Position numbers and translations under genes: made by a program
Origin: Nocardia vaccinii NBRC 15922
Lineage (GTDB): Bacteria > Actinomycetota > Actinomycetes > Mycobacteriales > Mycobacteriaceae
Assembly (NCBI RefSeq): GCF_001613305.1
Contig: NZ_BDCC01000009.1
Span: 310,001 to 374,000 of the forward strand
Direction of reading: 5' to 3'
DNA length: 64,000 bases
In this document: piece by piece, positions 25,213-34,186 of the stretch
How positions within the stretch are numbered: position 1 is the first letter of the stretch
How the letters are laid out: each line of letters opens with the position of its first letter
Notes under the pieces: model-generated
What the model was told of the DNA's origin: nothing
The model's input: the letters and a program-made list of their open reading frames with translations, nothing else
The model's database searches: none

Positions 25213-25974
25213 GTGAGCGTCCGAATCGAGCGCAGCGGCCCGGTGTTCACCGTCGTCCTGGATCGGCCGGAGGCGCGCAACGCGGTCGACGGCCCCACGG
25301 CGAACGCCCTGGCGGATGCGTTCCGGGAGTTCGACGCCGATCCGGCGGCGGCCGTCGCGGTGCTGTGGGGCGCGGGCGGAACCTTCTGCGCCGGGGCAGA
25401 TCTCAAGGGTCTGGGCACCGAGCGATCCAATCGCGTCGCGGAGGACGGCGACGGGCCGATGGGCCCGACCCGGATGCGCCTGTCCAAACCGGTGATCGCA
25501 GCGGTCGCGGGGTACGCGGTGGCCGGCGGACTCGAGCTGGCCCTGTGGTGCGATCTGCGAATCGCCGAGCAGGACAGCACCTTCGGCGTATTCTGCCGCC
25601 GCTGGGGCGTTCCGCTCATCGACGGCGGCACGGTCCGGTTGCCCCGCATCGTCGGCGAGGGCCGCGCCATGGACATGATCCTCACCGGCCGTGCCGTCGG
25701 CGCCACCGAGGCGTTGCAGATGGGCTTGGCGAACCGTGTCGTGGCGAATGGCGAATCACGCTCTGCCGCAGAGGATCTCGCCCGGGAGCTGGCCGCCCTC
25801 CCGCAGACCTGCCTGCGTTCGGACCGCATGTCCGTGCTCGAACAGCAGGGCCTGGACGAGGCCGCGGGTATCGCCAACGAATTGCGCCACGGCATGAACG
25901 CCCTGTCCGACGGCGCGCTCGCGGGTGCACAGCGCTTCGCCTCCGGCGCGGGCCGCCACGGCAGCCCTGCCTGA
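25213..25974 (+). CDS. Enoyl-CoA hydratase/isomerase (crotonase family)
   Basis: 253 residues. GTG at 25213 follows GAGGAGCAG. The crotonase core is intact: VVLDRPEARNAVDG, GAGGTFCAGADLKGL (oxyanion hole), KPVIAAVAGYAVAGGLELALWCDLRIAEQDSTFGVFCRRWGVPLIDGG and LPRIVGEGRAMDMILTGR. The Glu pair of classical hydratases is not conserved in full (RRWGVPLIDGG), so an isomerase or other crotonase activity is possible. It is divergent from tetR and the AidB-like gene with a shared operator, suggesting a small acyl-CoA catabolic locus. Confidence 0.9.
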   Translation: MSVRIERSGPVFTVVLDRPEARNAVDGPTANALADAFREFDADPAAAVAVLWGAGGTFCAGADLKGLGTERSNRVAEDGDGPMGPTRMRLSKPVIAAVAGYAVAGGLELALWCDLRIAEQDSTFGVFCRRWGVPLIDGGTVRLPRIVGEGRAMDMILTGRAVGATEALQMGLANRVVANGESRSAAEDLARELAALPQTCLRSDRMSVLEQQGLDEAAGIANELRHGMNALSDGALAGAQRFASGAGRHGSPA

Positions 25975-26027
25975 TCTCGCCATTCCCCCGGGGAACCCGC
26001 GACGTGGGGCGATGGCACGATGACGAC

Positions 26028-27269
26028 ATGCCTGCCGATCAGCCCCCGACGAGCCGGCTCGGCGTCGTCGACGAGATCTTCCTGCGCACCCATCGAGGTA
26101 TGGGCACTCCGATCGCACTGCAGGGGCTGTGGCGGATCGCCGATCGGGTCCCACCGGAGGCGCTGGAGCAGGTGCATGCCGCACTGTGCACGGGTTCGCT
26201 GGGGCGCCGGGTGGTACGAGCGCGGATTCCGGGCGCGCGGCCGTATTGGCGGGCGAATATCAGCGCCCATCCGCTCCGGATCACAGAGCGGGTGCTGCGC
26301 GCGGACGAGTTGCTCGGCTGGGCCGATGCCCAGGGCTTCGATCTCGACCCGGAATACGGTCCCGGCTGGCGGCTGGCCGCGGCGGCGCTCGAGGACGGGG
26401 GTTCGATCGTCGCGCTGACCTGCTCACACGTCCTGGCCGACGGGCGCGGGCTGGCCATCGCGGTCGATCAGGCGCTCTCGGGCACTGCGGCGGCGGAAAT
26501 CGTTACGCCGCGGTCGGATTGGTGGGACGCGCGGCGACAGTGGAGCATCGTCCTGGGCGGTACCGCGCGGGCGTTGCGGCGCGGCGTGCCGGAACGCCCG
26601 GCCACCTCTGCGAATCGTTCGGGCATCGCCCGAACATACGGTGTCGTACTGGAGATTCCGGTGCCGGACTGGGAGACGGCCGTGGCCTCGCATGCGGCGA
26701 CGGGTAACAGCCTGTTCGTCCATCTGGTCGCACGGATGTTGTGGGACAGCGGATTCGGCGAACCGGAGATCTCGGCCGGCATTCCGGTGGACACTCGCGG
26801 CGAACCGCGCGTCGACAACGACATGGCCATGACCGAGGTCACCGTCACCCGCTCGGACACTCCCGCATCCCTGCGCGAAAAGTGCCGTGCCGCATACGAA
26901 CACCGCATGTCCAGCCCCGGCGGTCTGCCCGAGGAGATCCTCCAGGTGCTCCCGGCCCGCGCCGCGCACGCCCTGACCCGCGGAGCCGGGGAACGCGACA
27001 TCCTGTGCTCCAATATCGGCCCCCTCCCCACCACCCTTTCCCACCTGGGCCCGCATCCGTGTCGCGGTGTAGCGGCCCGCGCCATCCACCCCGGCCTCAC
27101 ACCCCCGCTCCCCCGCACCCGGCTGTCCGCCTACCTCTCCCGCCTCGCCCACACCTACACCCTCGCCCTCACCTCCCTGGACCCCGACCACATCCAATCC
27201 GCCACGGCCCTACACGATCTCGCCAAGTCCACCCTCGCCGAGCACGGTCTGACCCCGACCTTCTGGTAA
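26028..27269 (+). CDS. Condensation/acyltransferase-fold (PapA/WS-DGAT-like) protein
   Basis: 413 residues from ATG at 26028. The protein has the two-lobed CoA-dependent acyltransferase look: FLRTHRGMGTPIALQGLWRIADRV at the N-terminus, then CSHVLADGRGLAIAVDQAL with the HxxxDG catalytic motif (single His in xHxxxDG), SGIARTYGVVLEIPVPDWETAV, and ISAGIPVDTRGEPRVDNDMAMTEVTV resembling the bridge region. It could acylate a hydroxyl or amine on a lipid or small molecule. No carrier domain or partner NRPS gene is adjacent. Close families: PapA-type acyltransferases, stand-alone condensation domains and wax ester synthases. Confidence 0.7.
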   Translation: MPADQPPTSRLGVVDEIFLRTHRGMGTPIALQGLWRIADRVPPEALEQVHAALCTGSLGRRVVRARIPGARPYWRANISAHPLRITERVLRADELLGWADAQGFDLDPEYGPGWRLAAAALEDGGSIVALTCSHVLADGRGLAIAVDQALSGTAAAEIVTPRSDWWDARRQWSIVLGGTARALRRGVPERPATSANRSGIARTYGVVLEIPVPDWETAVASHAATGNSLFVHLVARMLWDSGFGEPEISAGIPVDTRGEPRVDNDMAMTEVTVTRSDTPASLREKCRAAYEHRMSSPGGLPEEILQVLPARAAHALTRGAGERDILCSNIGPLPTTLSHLGPHPCRGVAARAIHPGLTPPLPRTRLSAYLSRLAHTYTLALTSLDPDHIQSATALHDLAKSTLAEHGLTPTFW

Positions 27270-27295
27270 GCCGAGAACGATCGGCGACCGAACGA

Positions 27296-27967
27296 CTACC
27301 CGAGGCGGGCAAGGACGTGCGGTGGGATCTCGATGCCGGGGGTGAGGTCGGCGGACGGGATGGGTGCGCCGAATGCGTGGCGGGTGGGCAGGACGCCCGC
27401 CCAGGTGTCGGCGGTGAGATCGGACTCGTCGTCGCCGGGGTCGCCGGTGCGGGTTTTGACCGAGGATTCGGTGAGGTCCAGGGCCAGTACGGTGGTGGCG
27501 GCCAACTCCTTCTCGGTGGGCGGGCGGGCGGAGTCCCAGGCGCCGGGAGCGGCGTGTTCGACGATCACGCGCAGCGCGTGCAGGCGGTGGTCGTGGCCGG
27601 TGACTACGACCGGACGGCCGTGTACCACCGCCGAACGGTAGTTCATCGAGAAGTGCATGGCCGAGCGCGCGTAGACGATGCCGTCGACCAGGGTGACCGC
27701 GACGGACACAGCACCCGTCATGGCCGCGCGGAGGTTACCCGCTCCGGTGGACCCGTGCAGGTAGAGGGTGTCTCCGTCGCGTCCGTAGATGGTGGGCAGC
27801 ACGACCGGAGCGCCACGCATCAGCACGCCGAGATGGCAGATCGTGGCCGCGTCCAGAATCGCGTCCAGCGCGGCGCGGTCGGTGGCGTCACGCTGGCCCC
27901 GGTACCTGGTCAGAGTGCTGCGGGGCGTCGGCGAGAGCGGGGTTCGGGTGGCGACTGACTCGGTCAT
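27296..27967 (-). CDS. Pyridoxamine 5'-phosphate oxidase-like FMN-binding protein
   Basis: 223 residues from ATG at 27967. The split-barrel flavin-binding core is visible: AILDAATICHLGVLMRGAPVVLPTIYGRDGDTLYLHGSTGAGNLRAAMTG, VAVTLVDGIVYARSAMHFSMNYRSAVVHGRP. This is the nitroimidazole-resistance/PNPOx-like family (PF12900 type) rather than the canonical PdxH. It is divergent from a MocR regulator with about 70 bases between, an arrangement typical of regulator and target. The substrate is unknown. Confidence 0.88.
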   Translation of the reverse strand: MTESVATRTPLSPTPRSTLTRYRGQRDATDRAALDAILDAATICHLGVLMRGAPVVLPTIYGRDGDTLYLHGSTGAGNLRAAMTGAVSVAVTLVDGIVYARSAMHFSMNYRSAVVHGRPVVVTGHDHRLHALRVIVEHAAPGAWDSARPPTEKELAATTVLALDLTESSVKTRTGDPGDDESDLTADTWAGVLPTRHAFGAPIPSADLTPGIEIPPHVLARLG

Positions 27968-28038
27968 ATTTTCCAGGCTCCCCGGCCCAGTGGCATTATC
28001 GAATGGCCAATTACGCACTGTTTCGAAAGACCACTTTC

Positions 28039-29409
28039 ATGGGCCAGCCCGATCTGCCGCTCCTGGTCGACCGCACGTCGGCGACGCCGCTGGCCGTACA
28101 GATCGCCGACGGACTGCGCAACGCCGCCACCGCGGGCCGACTGCGCGGCGGCGACCGGCTACCCTCCTCCCGCGCGCTGGCCGGCCAACTCGGCGTCAGC
28201 CGCACGGTCGTCACCGCTGCCTACGACCAGTTGCACGCCGAGGGTTGGCTCAGCGGCCGCCACGGTTCGGGTACCTATCTCACGGCCTCACCCGCCGCCG
28301 CGCCGCCCGGCCACACCTTCGTCAGCGCCGAACATCCGGCCACGAATCTGCTCGACCTGGTCCCGGGTACGCCGTGCGTCGCGGCGATCGATCGGGCGGC
28401 CTGGCGGCGGGCGTGGCGCGCGGCCGGAGATCGAATTCCCGCCGCGCACAAGAACAGAGCGGGAGAACCCGACTACCGCGCGGCGGTCGCGGAACATCTG
28501 TTGCGACACCGCGGCCTGGACGCGGGCAGCGAGACCGTGGTCCTGGCGACCAATGGAACCGGTTCGGCCGTAAGCGAACTCGCCTCCGCGCTGCTGCGTC
28601 CCGGCGATGCGGTGGCCGTGGAGGAACCCGGCTATCTGCGCGCGGTCGGCGCGCTGCGAGCCGCGGGCATCCGGGTGATCCCGGTCCCACTCGACGCCGG
28701 CGGACTGCGGGTGGACCTGATCCCGCCGGACGTCCGCGCCGTGTATTGCACGCCGGCACACCAGTTTCCGCTCGGCGCGCGAATGCCCGCGGCTCGCCGC
28801 GTTGCCCTGGTCGACTTCGCCCGCCGCACCGGCGCCCTGGTGATCGAGGACGACTACGACGGCGAACTGCGCTACGACACCGCCCCGCTCCCCCTGCTGG
28901 CCACCCTGGCCCCCGATGTGGTGATCCACCTGGGCACCACATCGAAGATCCTGTCGACCACCCTGGGCGTGGGCTGGTTGGTCGCGAATCCCGATATCGC
29001 GAACGCCCTGGTGGCACATCGTGAATGGACCGGCACGCATCCGGCGCCCGCCGGACAGCGGGTCCTCGTGGAACTGGCCCGCCACGGCGACCTGGCCCGC
29101 CACCTGCGTCGCCTCCGCCGCGAGATGCCGCCCCGGCGAGCGCTTCTGGTGGACGAACTGCGCGGTCACGGCCTGGAGGTCGTCGGCGACGACGCGGGGT
29201 CCCACGTCACCGTGCCGCTGCCCAGCGCCGCCCACGAGGAACGCGCCGTCGGCGCGGCCCGCTCCCACGGAGTCCTGCTCGACGGCCTGGCCCGGCATCA
29301 CAGCGGCCCGCCCCGGGAATTCGGCATCCCCCTCGGCTACGCCGCCCTCGCACCCGCCGACCTGGCCACCGCGGCCCGGATTGCCGCCCGTTGCCTGGCC
29401 GGCCGGTGA
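28039..29409 (+). CDS. MocR-type (GntR-HTH plus aminotransferase) PLP-dependent regulator
   Basis: 456 residues from ATG at 28039. An in-frame ATG at 28003 would leave almost no divergent promoter. Residues about 1-75 are a GntR winged helix (PLAVQIADGLRNAATAGRLRGGDRLPSSRALAGQLGVSRTVVTAAYDQLHAEGWL). Residues from about 100 form a fold-type I aminotransferase with YCTPAHQFPLGARM, DDYDGELRYD and LGTTSKILSTTLGVGWL, the PLP-binding Lys being in TTSKIL. MocR proteins bind direct repeats, and TGGCATTAT / TGGCCAATTAC words lie at 27991-28014. It probably controls the divergent flavoprotein in response to a B6 vitamer or amine. Confidence 0.9.
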   Translation: MGQPDLPLLVDRTSATPLAVQIADGLRNAATAGRLRGGDRLPSSRALAGQLGVSRTVVTAAYDQLHAEGWLSGRHGSGTYLTASPAAAPPGHTFVSAEHPATNLLDLVPGTPCVAAIDRAAWRRAWRAAGDRIPAAHKNRAGEPDYRAAVAEHLLRHRGLDAGSETVVLATNGTGSAVSELASALLRPGDAVAVEEPGYLRAVGALRAAGIRVIPVPLDAGGLRVDLIPPDVRAVYCTPAHQFPLGARMPAARRVALVDFARRTGALVIEDDYDGELRYDTAPLPLLATLAPDVVIHLGTTSKILSTTLGVGWLVANPDIANALVAHREWTGTHPAPAGQRVLVELARHGDLARHLRRLRREMPPRRALLVDELRGHGLEVVGDDAGSHVTVPLPSAAHEERAVGAARSHGVLLDGLARHHSGPPREFGIPLGYAALAPADLATAARIAARCLAGR

Positions 29410-29588
29410 GCTCGCCCCGTTCGAATTTCAGGATCACCACCCCTGCCCGCTCCGGCAACGCCGGGGCCAGCCCGGGTAAACTCTGCCCCGACCGCATTGC
29501 CTTCCCGCTGTGCACATCCGACAGCTCGGTGAGCGGCAAGCGGCCGCGGCCCCACCACAGCCACGCAGCGGCCACTAGACTCGATCTC

Positions 29589-29834
29589 ATGTCCGAACAT
29601 GATGTCCTCGCGCGAATCACCGAACTGGTGGATCGGGAGCATCAGCTCCGGTCCAAGGCGGAACAGGGCACGCTCGGTCAGGAGGCCGAACGGGCGCAAT
29701 TGGCCGAGCTGGAGGTGCAGCTCGACCAGTGCTGGGATCTGCTGCGGCAGCGGCGAGCCCGGAGAGATCAGGGCGGCGATCCGAACGATGCCCAGGTCAA
29801 CCCGGCCAAGCAGGTCGAAGGATACCTGCAGTAA
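29589..29834 (+). CDS. DUF2630 family small protein
   Basis: 81 residues from ATG at 29589. The whole protein is one helical hairpin: DVLARITELVDREHQLRSKAEQG, EERAQLAELEVQLDQCWDLLRQRRARRDQG and then the conserved ending DAQVNPAKQVEGYLQ. DUF2630 proteins are widespread in actinobacteria and of unknown function. It ends 17 bases before the carboxylesterase start and may be co-transcribed with it. Confidence 0.9.
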   Translation: MSEHDVLARITELVDREHQLRSKAEQGTLGQEAERAQLAELEVQLDQCWDLLRQRRARRDQGGDPNDAQVNPAKQVEGYLQ

Positions 29835-29851
29835 CAGTTACCATCGTCATC

Positions 29852-31351
29852 ATGGCAGAGATTTCCACTGCGGAAGGCGTGGTTCGCGGCCATCGCGGCC
29901 GTCACGTCGTGCGCTGGCGTTCGATTCCCTATGCGGCCGCACCGGTCGGCGAGCTGCGGTTCCGGGCTCCGCAACCGCTGCAGCCGTGGCAGGGGGTGCG
30001 CGAGGCCACCGAATTCGCATTCGCGGCGATGCAGCATCGCTCGGGTGCACGGATCGGCCCGCGAACCACGCAGCTGACCGCCGAGGACTGCCTGACGCTG
30101 AACGTGGTCGCCCCGGCGGAGCCGTCCACGACTCCGCGGCCGGTCATGGTGTTCATCCACGGTGGCGCGTATCTGATCGGGACCTCGGCACTGAGCCTGT
30201 ATTCGGGCACCCGCCTGGCGACTCGCGGTGATGTCGTAGTCGTATCCATCAACTATCGTCTCGGCGCGTTCGGCTACGTCGATTTCAGCGAATTCTCCAC
30301 GCCCGAACGACCTTTCGAATCGAATCTGGGCCTGCGCGACCAGGTGGCGGCGCTCGAGTGGGTGCAGCGCAATATCGCCGCATTCGGCGGAGATCCGGAC
30401 AACGTCACCGTATTCGGCGAGTCCGCGGGCGCGCACGCGGTGCTGTCGCTGTTGGCCACACCGGCCGCGCGTGGACTGTTCCATCGCGGGATCGCCCAGA
30501 GCGCACCCGCCGACTGGGCGATGACCGCGGAACAGGCCCGGCGGTTCGGCCGCAGCTGTATCGAAAAGCTCGGCGCCACACCGGAAAACGCGGCGAAGAT
30601 GCTGGTCGAGGCCAGTCCGAACGAGATCCGCAAGGCGGTGGAATCCCGGCTGAACAAGTGGTCGCGGGAATATCCGGGCACCTTCGCCGTATCCCCGGTC
30701 GTGGATGGCGACTATCTGCCCGAGGCGCCGATCGATGCGATCGTGAACGGCACGGCTCACCCGCTGCCGCTGATCATCGGCACGAACCGCAACGAGGCGA
30801 CGTTGTTCGCCCGGTTCGATGACACCCTGCCCACCACGCAGGAGCGCATGCGCAAGGTGCTGGCCGGTTCCGAGGGCGCCGAAGCCCGTATCGCCGCGGC
30901 GTATCCCGGCTATCCAGCGGCGAAGCCTGCCGTGCGGGCAGGCGGTGACTTCGTGTTCTGGCGGCCCTCGCTCGAGGTCATGGCAGGGCACAGCCGACAC
31001 GCGCCGACCTACGCCTATCGTTTGGACTTCGCACCGCGGGCGGTCCGGTTGGCCGGTTTCGGCGCGACGCACGCGCTGGACCTGATCCCCGTCTTCGGCG
31101 GCGTGGATTCCGTGATCGGCCGGGCACTCACAGCCGCGGGCGGGCGCAAGGGTTTCCTCGCGGTGCAACGCGAATTCCAGGACAACTGGCTGGCGTTCGC
31201 GCGCACCGGCGCCCCGCTGCCGTCCTGGCCCGAGTACAGCGAACAGCGACGCATCACCCGCGTCATCGACTCGCCGCCGCGCCTCGAGGTCGATCCGGAG
31301 AAGTCCAAACGCCTTGCCTGGGAAGGGATTCGCGTCTCGACCGGATATTGA
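29852..31351 (+). CDS. Type-B carboxylesterase
   Basis: 499 residues from ATG at 29852. The alpha/beta-hydrolase fold has the oxyanion loop VMVFIHGGAYLIG, the nucleophile elbow VFGESAGAH with catalytic Ser, GLRDQVAALEWVQRNIAAFGGDPDNVT, the acidic residue in IIGTNRNEATLF, and a His in GATHALDLIPVFGG. There is no signal peptide, so it is cytosolic. Relatives hydrolyse aryl esters, p-nitrobenzyl esters or carbamates. The natural substrate is unknown. A TetR gene faces it four bases past the stop. Confidence 0.92.
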   Translation: MAEISTAEGVVRGHRGRHVVRWRSIPYAAAPVGELRFRAPQPLQPWQGVREATEFAFAAMQHRSGARIGPRTTQLTAEDCLTLNVVAPAEPSTTPRPVMVFIHGGAYLIGTSALSLYSGTRLATRGDVVVVSINYRLGAFGYVDFSEFSTPERPFESNLGLRDQVAALEWVQRNIAAFGGDPDNVTVFGESAGAHAVLSLLATPAARGLFHRGIAQSAPADWAMTAEQARRFGRSCIEKLGATPENAAKMLVEASPNEIRKAVESRLNKWSREYPGTFAVSPVVDGDYLPEAPIDAIVNGTAHPLPLIIGTNRNEATLFARFDDTLPTTQERMRKVLAGSEGAEARIAAAYPGYPAAKPAVRAGGDFVFWRPSLEVMAGHSRHAPTYAYRLDFAPRAVRLAGFGATHALDLIPVFGGVDSVIGRALTAAGGRKGFLAVQREFQDNWLAFARTGAPLPSWPEYSEQRRITRVIDSPPRLEVDPEKSKRLAWEGIRVSTGY

Positions 31352-31355
31352 GCGG

Positions 31356-31943
31356 CTAGCCCGCCAGTACTCCGGCCAGGACCGTGGCCACCATCTTCGC
31401 CAGCTCCGCGGACTCCGGTGGCGCGGTTCGATCGGCGAAGCGCAGATGTCCCGCACCGACCAATGTCGGTGCGAGCGTATCGATATCGGCGTCGGCGGTG
31501 ATGCGCCCGAGTTCACGCTCGCGGCGCAGATAGATCGCGATCATCGCACCGGCCTCGCGCAGCAGCGGTATTCCGGCCGGCTGGGAGCGGCGCAGCCGGG
31601 CGCGCAGTTCGTCGCGGAAGATGACGAGGCTGACGATCGAGACGGCGACGGTGCCGAACAGATCCGTCAGTGCGGCGCTGAGGTTCCCGACGACCGTTCC
31701 GGTCCCGGCGGATTCCTCCAGCGCGTTCGCCTGCGCACCGAGCCTCGCGATGCGGTCCCGGACGAGCTCGGCCAGGAATTCGTCGAAATCGGTGAAGTGC
31801 CGGTGCAGTACACCCTTCGCGCAGCCCGCCTCCGTGGTGACCGCGCGGCTGGTCAGCGCGTCGGGACCGTCTCGTAGCAGGATGCGCTCGGCCGCGCCGA
31901 ACAATTGCTCCCGCACATCACGCAGGGCCACTCCCGTGGGCAA
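31356..31943 (-). CDS. TetR-family transcriptional regulator
   Basis: 195 residues. TTG at 31943 has AAGGAG five bases upstream, which favours it over GTG at 31931. The HTH is LFGAAERILLRDGPDALTSRAVTTEAGCAKGVLHRHFTDFDEFLAEL. The C-terminal domain is helical (LTDLFGTVAVSIVSLVIFRDELRARL) with no recognisable ligand motif. It is convergent with the esterase and divergent from a methyltransferase, with a double palindrome between that is the likely operator. Confidence 0.9.
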   Translation of the reverse strand: MPTGVALRDVREQLFGAAERILLRDGPDALTSRAVTTEAGCAKGVLHRHFTDFDEFLAELVRDRIARLGAQANALEESAGTGTVVGNLSAALTDLFGTVAVSIVSLVIFRDELRARLRRSQPAGIPLLREAGAMIAIYLRRERELGRITADADIDTLAPTLVGAGHLRFADRTAPPESAELAKMVATVLAGVLAG

Positions 31944-31995
31944 CGGCGCTCCTTCCGCTCAGGGCGAACACGATCGGCCACCCGGACGATTGTTG

Positions 31996-32033
31996 AGTGG
32001 GCATGCGCCCACTACTGTGGGCGCATGCCCACT
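31996..32033. promoter_or_regulatory. Double palindromic operator between tetR and the methyltransferase
   Basis: A perfect 17-4-17 inverted repeat with arm AGTGGGCATGCGCCCAC. Each arm is itself a dyad GTGGGC-N4-GCCCAC (31997-32012 and 32017-32032), with centres 20 bp apart, so two repressor dimers could sit on one face of the helix. Confidence 0.75.
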
Positions 32034-32111
32034 TTACCTTCCGGACAGCCAGGAGCCCGTCCCGCACGGGCCGAGACCCCCTCGGCGAACAACCCACACG
32101 AGGCCCGCGCC

Positions 32112-32876
32112 ATGGCCGAATCCTTCGGCGTGGACACCGCCCGCTACGACCGCGCCCGCCCGGCCTATCCGGCGGAGCTGATCGAGCGGATCCGCGCGGC
32201 GGCGCCGGGCGGTGAGATCCTCGACGTCGGCACCGGAACAGGCATCGTCGCGCGACAGTTCCGGGCACTCGGCTGCACGGTGCTCGGGGTGGAACCCGAT
32301 GCGCGAATGGCCGAATTCGCGCGGGGTACCGGGATCGCGACCCAGGTGGCCACCTTCGAGACCTGGGAATCGGGTGATCGGCGATTCGACGCGGTGGTTT
32401 CGGGGACAGCGTGGCACTGGGTCGATCCGGTCGCCGGAGCCGCGCAGGCCGGACGCGTGCTGCGCCCCGGCGGTCTGCTCGCACCGTTCAACCATGTCTT
32501 CGAGTTGCCGCCCGAGCTGGCCGAGCGAGTGCACGCCGTCTATCGGCGGGTGATACCCGACTCGCCGTTCGCCGATCAGCCGCCCCGCCCGGCCCTCGAC
32601 GTCTACCGGGCATTCTTCGACAAGGCTGCCGACGGTATTCGTGCGAGCGGCGCGTTCGAGGAACCGGAACGGTGGCAGTTCGAGTGGCAGCGCGGCTACA
32701 CCCGCGACGAATGGCTCGACCAGTTGCCGACGACGGGCCTGTTCACCCGGCTCGAACCGGATCGTCTCGCCGAGATCCTGGCAGGTGTGGGCGCGGCGAT
32801 CGATGACCTGGGCGGTAGTTTCACGATGTCGTACACAACCGTTGCCACCGCCGCGCGAAAGCCGGGCGCACTATAG
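32112..32876 (+). CDS. Class I SAM-dependent methyltransferase
   Basis: 254 residues from ATG at 32112 (AESFGVDTARYDRARPAYP, the usual N-terminus). An in-frame ATG at 32025 lies inside the operator, and the extra 29 residues it would add look unlike protein. Motif I is ILDVGTGTGIVARQF, motif II GVEPDARMAEFA, with FDAVVSGTAWHWVDP and VLRPGGLLAPFNHVF following. The family methylates small molecules. The acceptor is unknown. The flanking TetR gene and double operator suggest it answers to a specific inducer, perhaps a toxic compound. Confidence 0.88.
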   Translation: MAESFGVDTARYDRARPAYPAELIERIRAAAPGGEILDVGTGTGIVARQFRALGCTVLGVEPDARMAEFARGTGIATQVATFETWESGDRRFDAVVSGTAWHWVDPVAGAAQAGRVLRPGGLLAPFNHVFELPPELAERVHAVYRRVIPDSPFADQPPRPALDVYRAFFDKAADGIRASGAFEEPERWQFEWQRGYTRDEWLDQLPTTGLFTRLEPDRLAEILAGVGAAIDDLGGSFTMSYTTVATAARKPGAL

Positions 32877-33324
32877 GATCATTTGCGCCGCAACATTTTT
32901 CGGCGATACCAGTCCGGGATATACGTCGCTGCAACCGCTTTGCCGGGCCGCGTCGAACCGGACGCCCGTTTTTTCCGACGCCGCCGCCCCGGGGGAGCAG
33001 CAAGGGCCATTGCGCCGGTTTTGCTTGCTCGTTGCGCCGCACTCTGCGAAGATTGAAGGGTTAGGTTCGCGTACTGTCTCTCGATTCCATTGGAAGACTG
33101 AGGAATTCGTATGCACGCCAATTCATTCGCGCCATGGGCCCGCGGCGGGTTTGCCGCTCATCCATCCCGGTGCCGACGTCGTCGGCACAGACCTTCAATG
33201 TCGTCGCACGTAAAGCACACGCCCGGAAGGTAATCGAGGCATCCGCCCCGACCGCACGCGCATATTCTCGCGGCGACTACGGTCCGTCGCCGATCACCAA
33301 TATCCTCAATCGGGGAGGAATGAC
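32877..33324. other. Intergenic region upstream of the DUF1906 gene
   Basis: About 450 bases with no convincing gene. It is locally less GC-rich (around 32885-32940 and 33060-33120) than its surroundings and ends in a strong ribosome binding site (GGGGAGGA at 33312-33319). Short minus-strand frames here overlap each other and show no family signature. Confidence 0.5.
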
Positions 33325-34173
33325 ATGGCCAATGGTCTGGATTATGCCGGAGGAATTCCCGGAGGTGCGGCGATAGCTGCCGCCGGATATCGATTCGTGT
33401 GCCGATATCTCGCCTCGGGCGGTTCCGGTCTGCCGGCGAAACTGCTGACTCCGGCCGAAGCAGATGATCTGCGCGCCAACGGTATCGATATCGTCTCCAA
33501 TTGGGAGACCGATGCCGAGGCGATGCTGAACGGATACGATGCCGGACGAGCCGATGCCCAGGCGGCACTGAATCAGGCACTCGCCTGTGGCGGTTCCGCG
33601 GATCGCCCGATCTATTTCTCCGCCGACTTCGACGCCACGCCCGAACAACAGGCCCCGATCAACGCCTACCTGCAAGGCGCGGCAACGGTTCTCGGCACGA
33701 ACTACGTGGGCATCTACGGCGGTTACTGGCCCGTCTCGCGGGCACTGGACGCGGGCGTGGCCACCTGGGCGTGGCAGACCCAGGCATGGAGCGGCGGAAA
33801 TCAGGATCCGCGCATCAACATCCTGCAGAACGTCTCACTCGGCTACGCCTATGTCAACGGCGTCGAATGCGATATCGATCAAGCCCTGACCGACGATTTC
33901 GGCCAATGGAGTCTAGGAGGAGATATGCAATTGAGCGACACCATCACCGACGCGTACGGAAATCGGGTTTCCGTCGGCGATGCCTTCAAATGGCTGCTCT
34001 ACCACACGGATCTGACCGTCGACCAGATCGGCGGTCCGGGCACTCGCAACGACATGCCGGCAATATTCGCCGGATGGCCGCAATTGAACGGCAGGACGAT
34101 CGTGGACGCGCTCGCGGAAATCGGTGCGCACCTGGGCCTTGCGGGCTATCAGCCGCCCACGCGGGGAACGTGA
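33325..34173 (+). CDS. DUF1906 glycoside-hydrolase-like protein, lysin-like
   Basis: 282 residues with an ATG start. Residues 1-190 form the DUF1906/Rv2525c-type TIM barrel: GLDYAGGIPGGAAIAAAGYRFVCRYLA, GIDIVSNWETDAEAML, DRPIYFSADFDATPEQQAPINAYL, YVGIYGGYWPVSRAL, WAWQTQAWSGG and a closing EC-DID pattern (VECDIDQAL). A C-terminal segment (about 200-282, ITDAYGNRVSVGDAFKWLLYHTD...NGRTIVDALAEIGAHLGL) resembles tails found after phage and actinobacterial lysin catalytic domains. It has no signal peptide or membrane segment. Peptidoglycan or another glycan is the probable target. Confidence 0.82.
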   Translation: MANGLDYAGGIPGGAAIAAAGYRFVCRYLASGGSGLPAKLLTPAEADDLRANGIDIVSNWETDAEAMLNGYDAGRADAQAALNQALACGGSADRPIYFSADFDATPEQQAPINAYLQGAATVLGTNYVGIYGGYWPVSRALDAGVATWAWQTQAWSGGNQDPRINILQNVSLGYAYVNGVECDIDQALTDDFGQWSLGGDMQLSDTITDAYGNRVSVGDAFKWLLYHTDLTVDQIGGPGTRNDMPAIFAGWPQLNGRTIVDALAEIGAHLGLAGYQPPTRGT

Positions 34174-34186
34174 AATTTCGTGCGGC

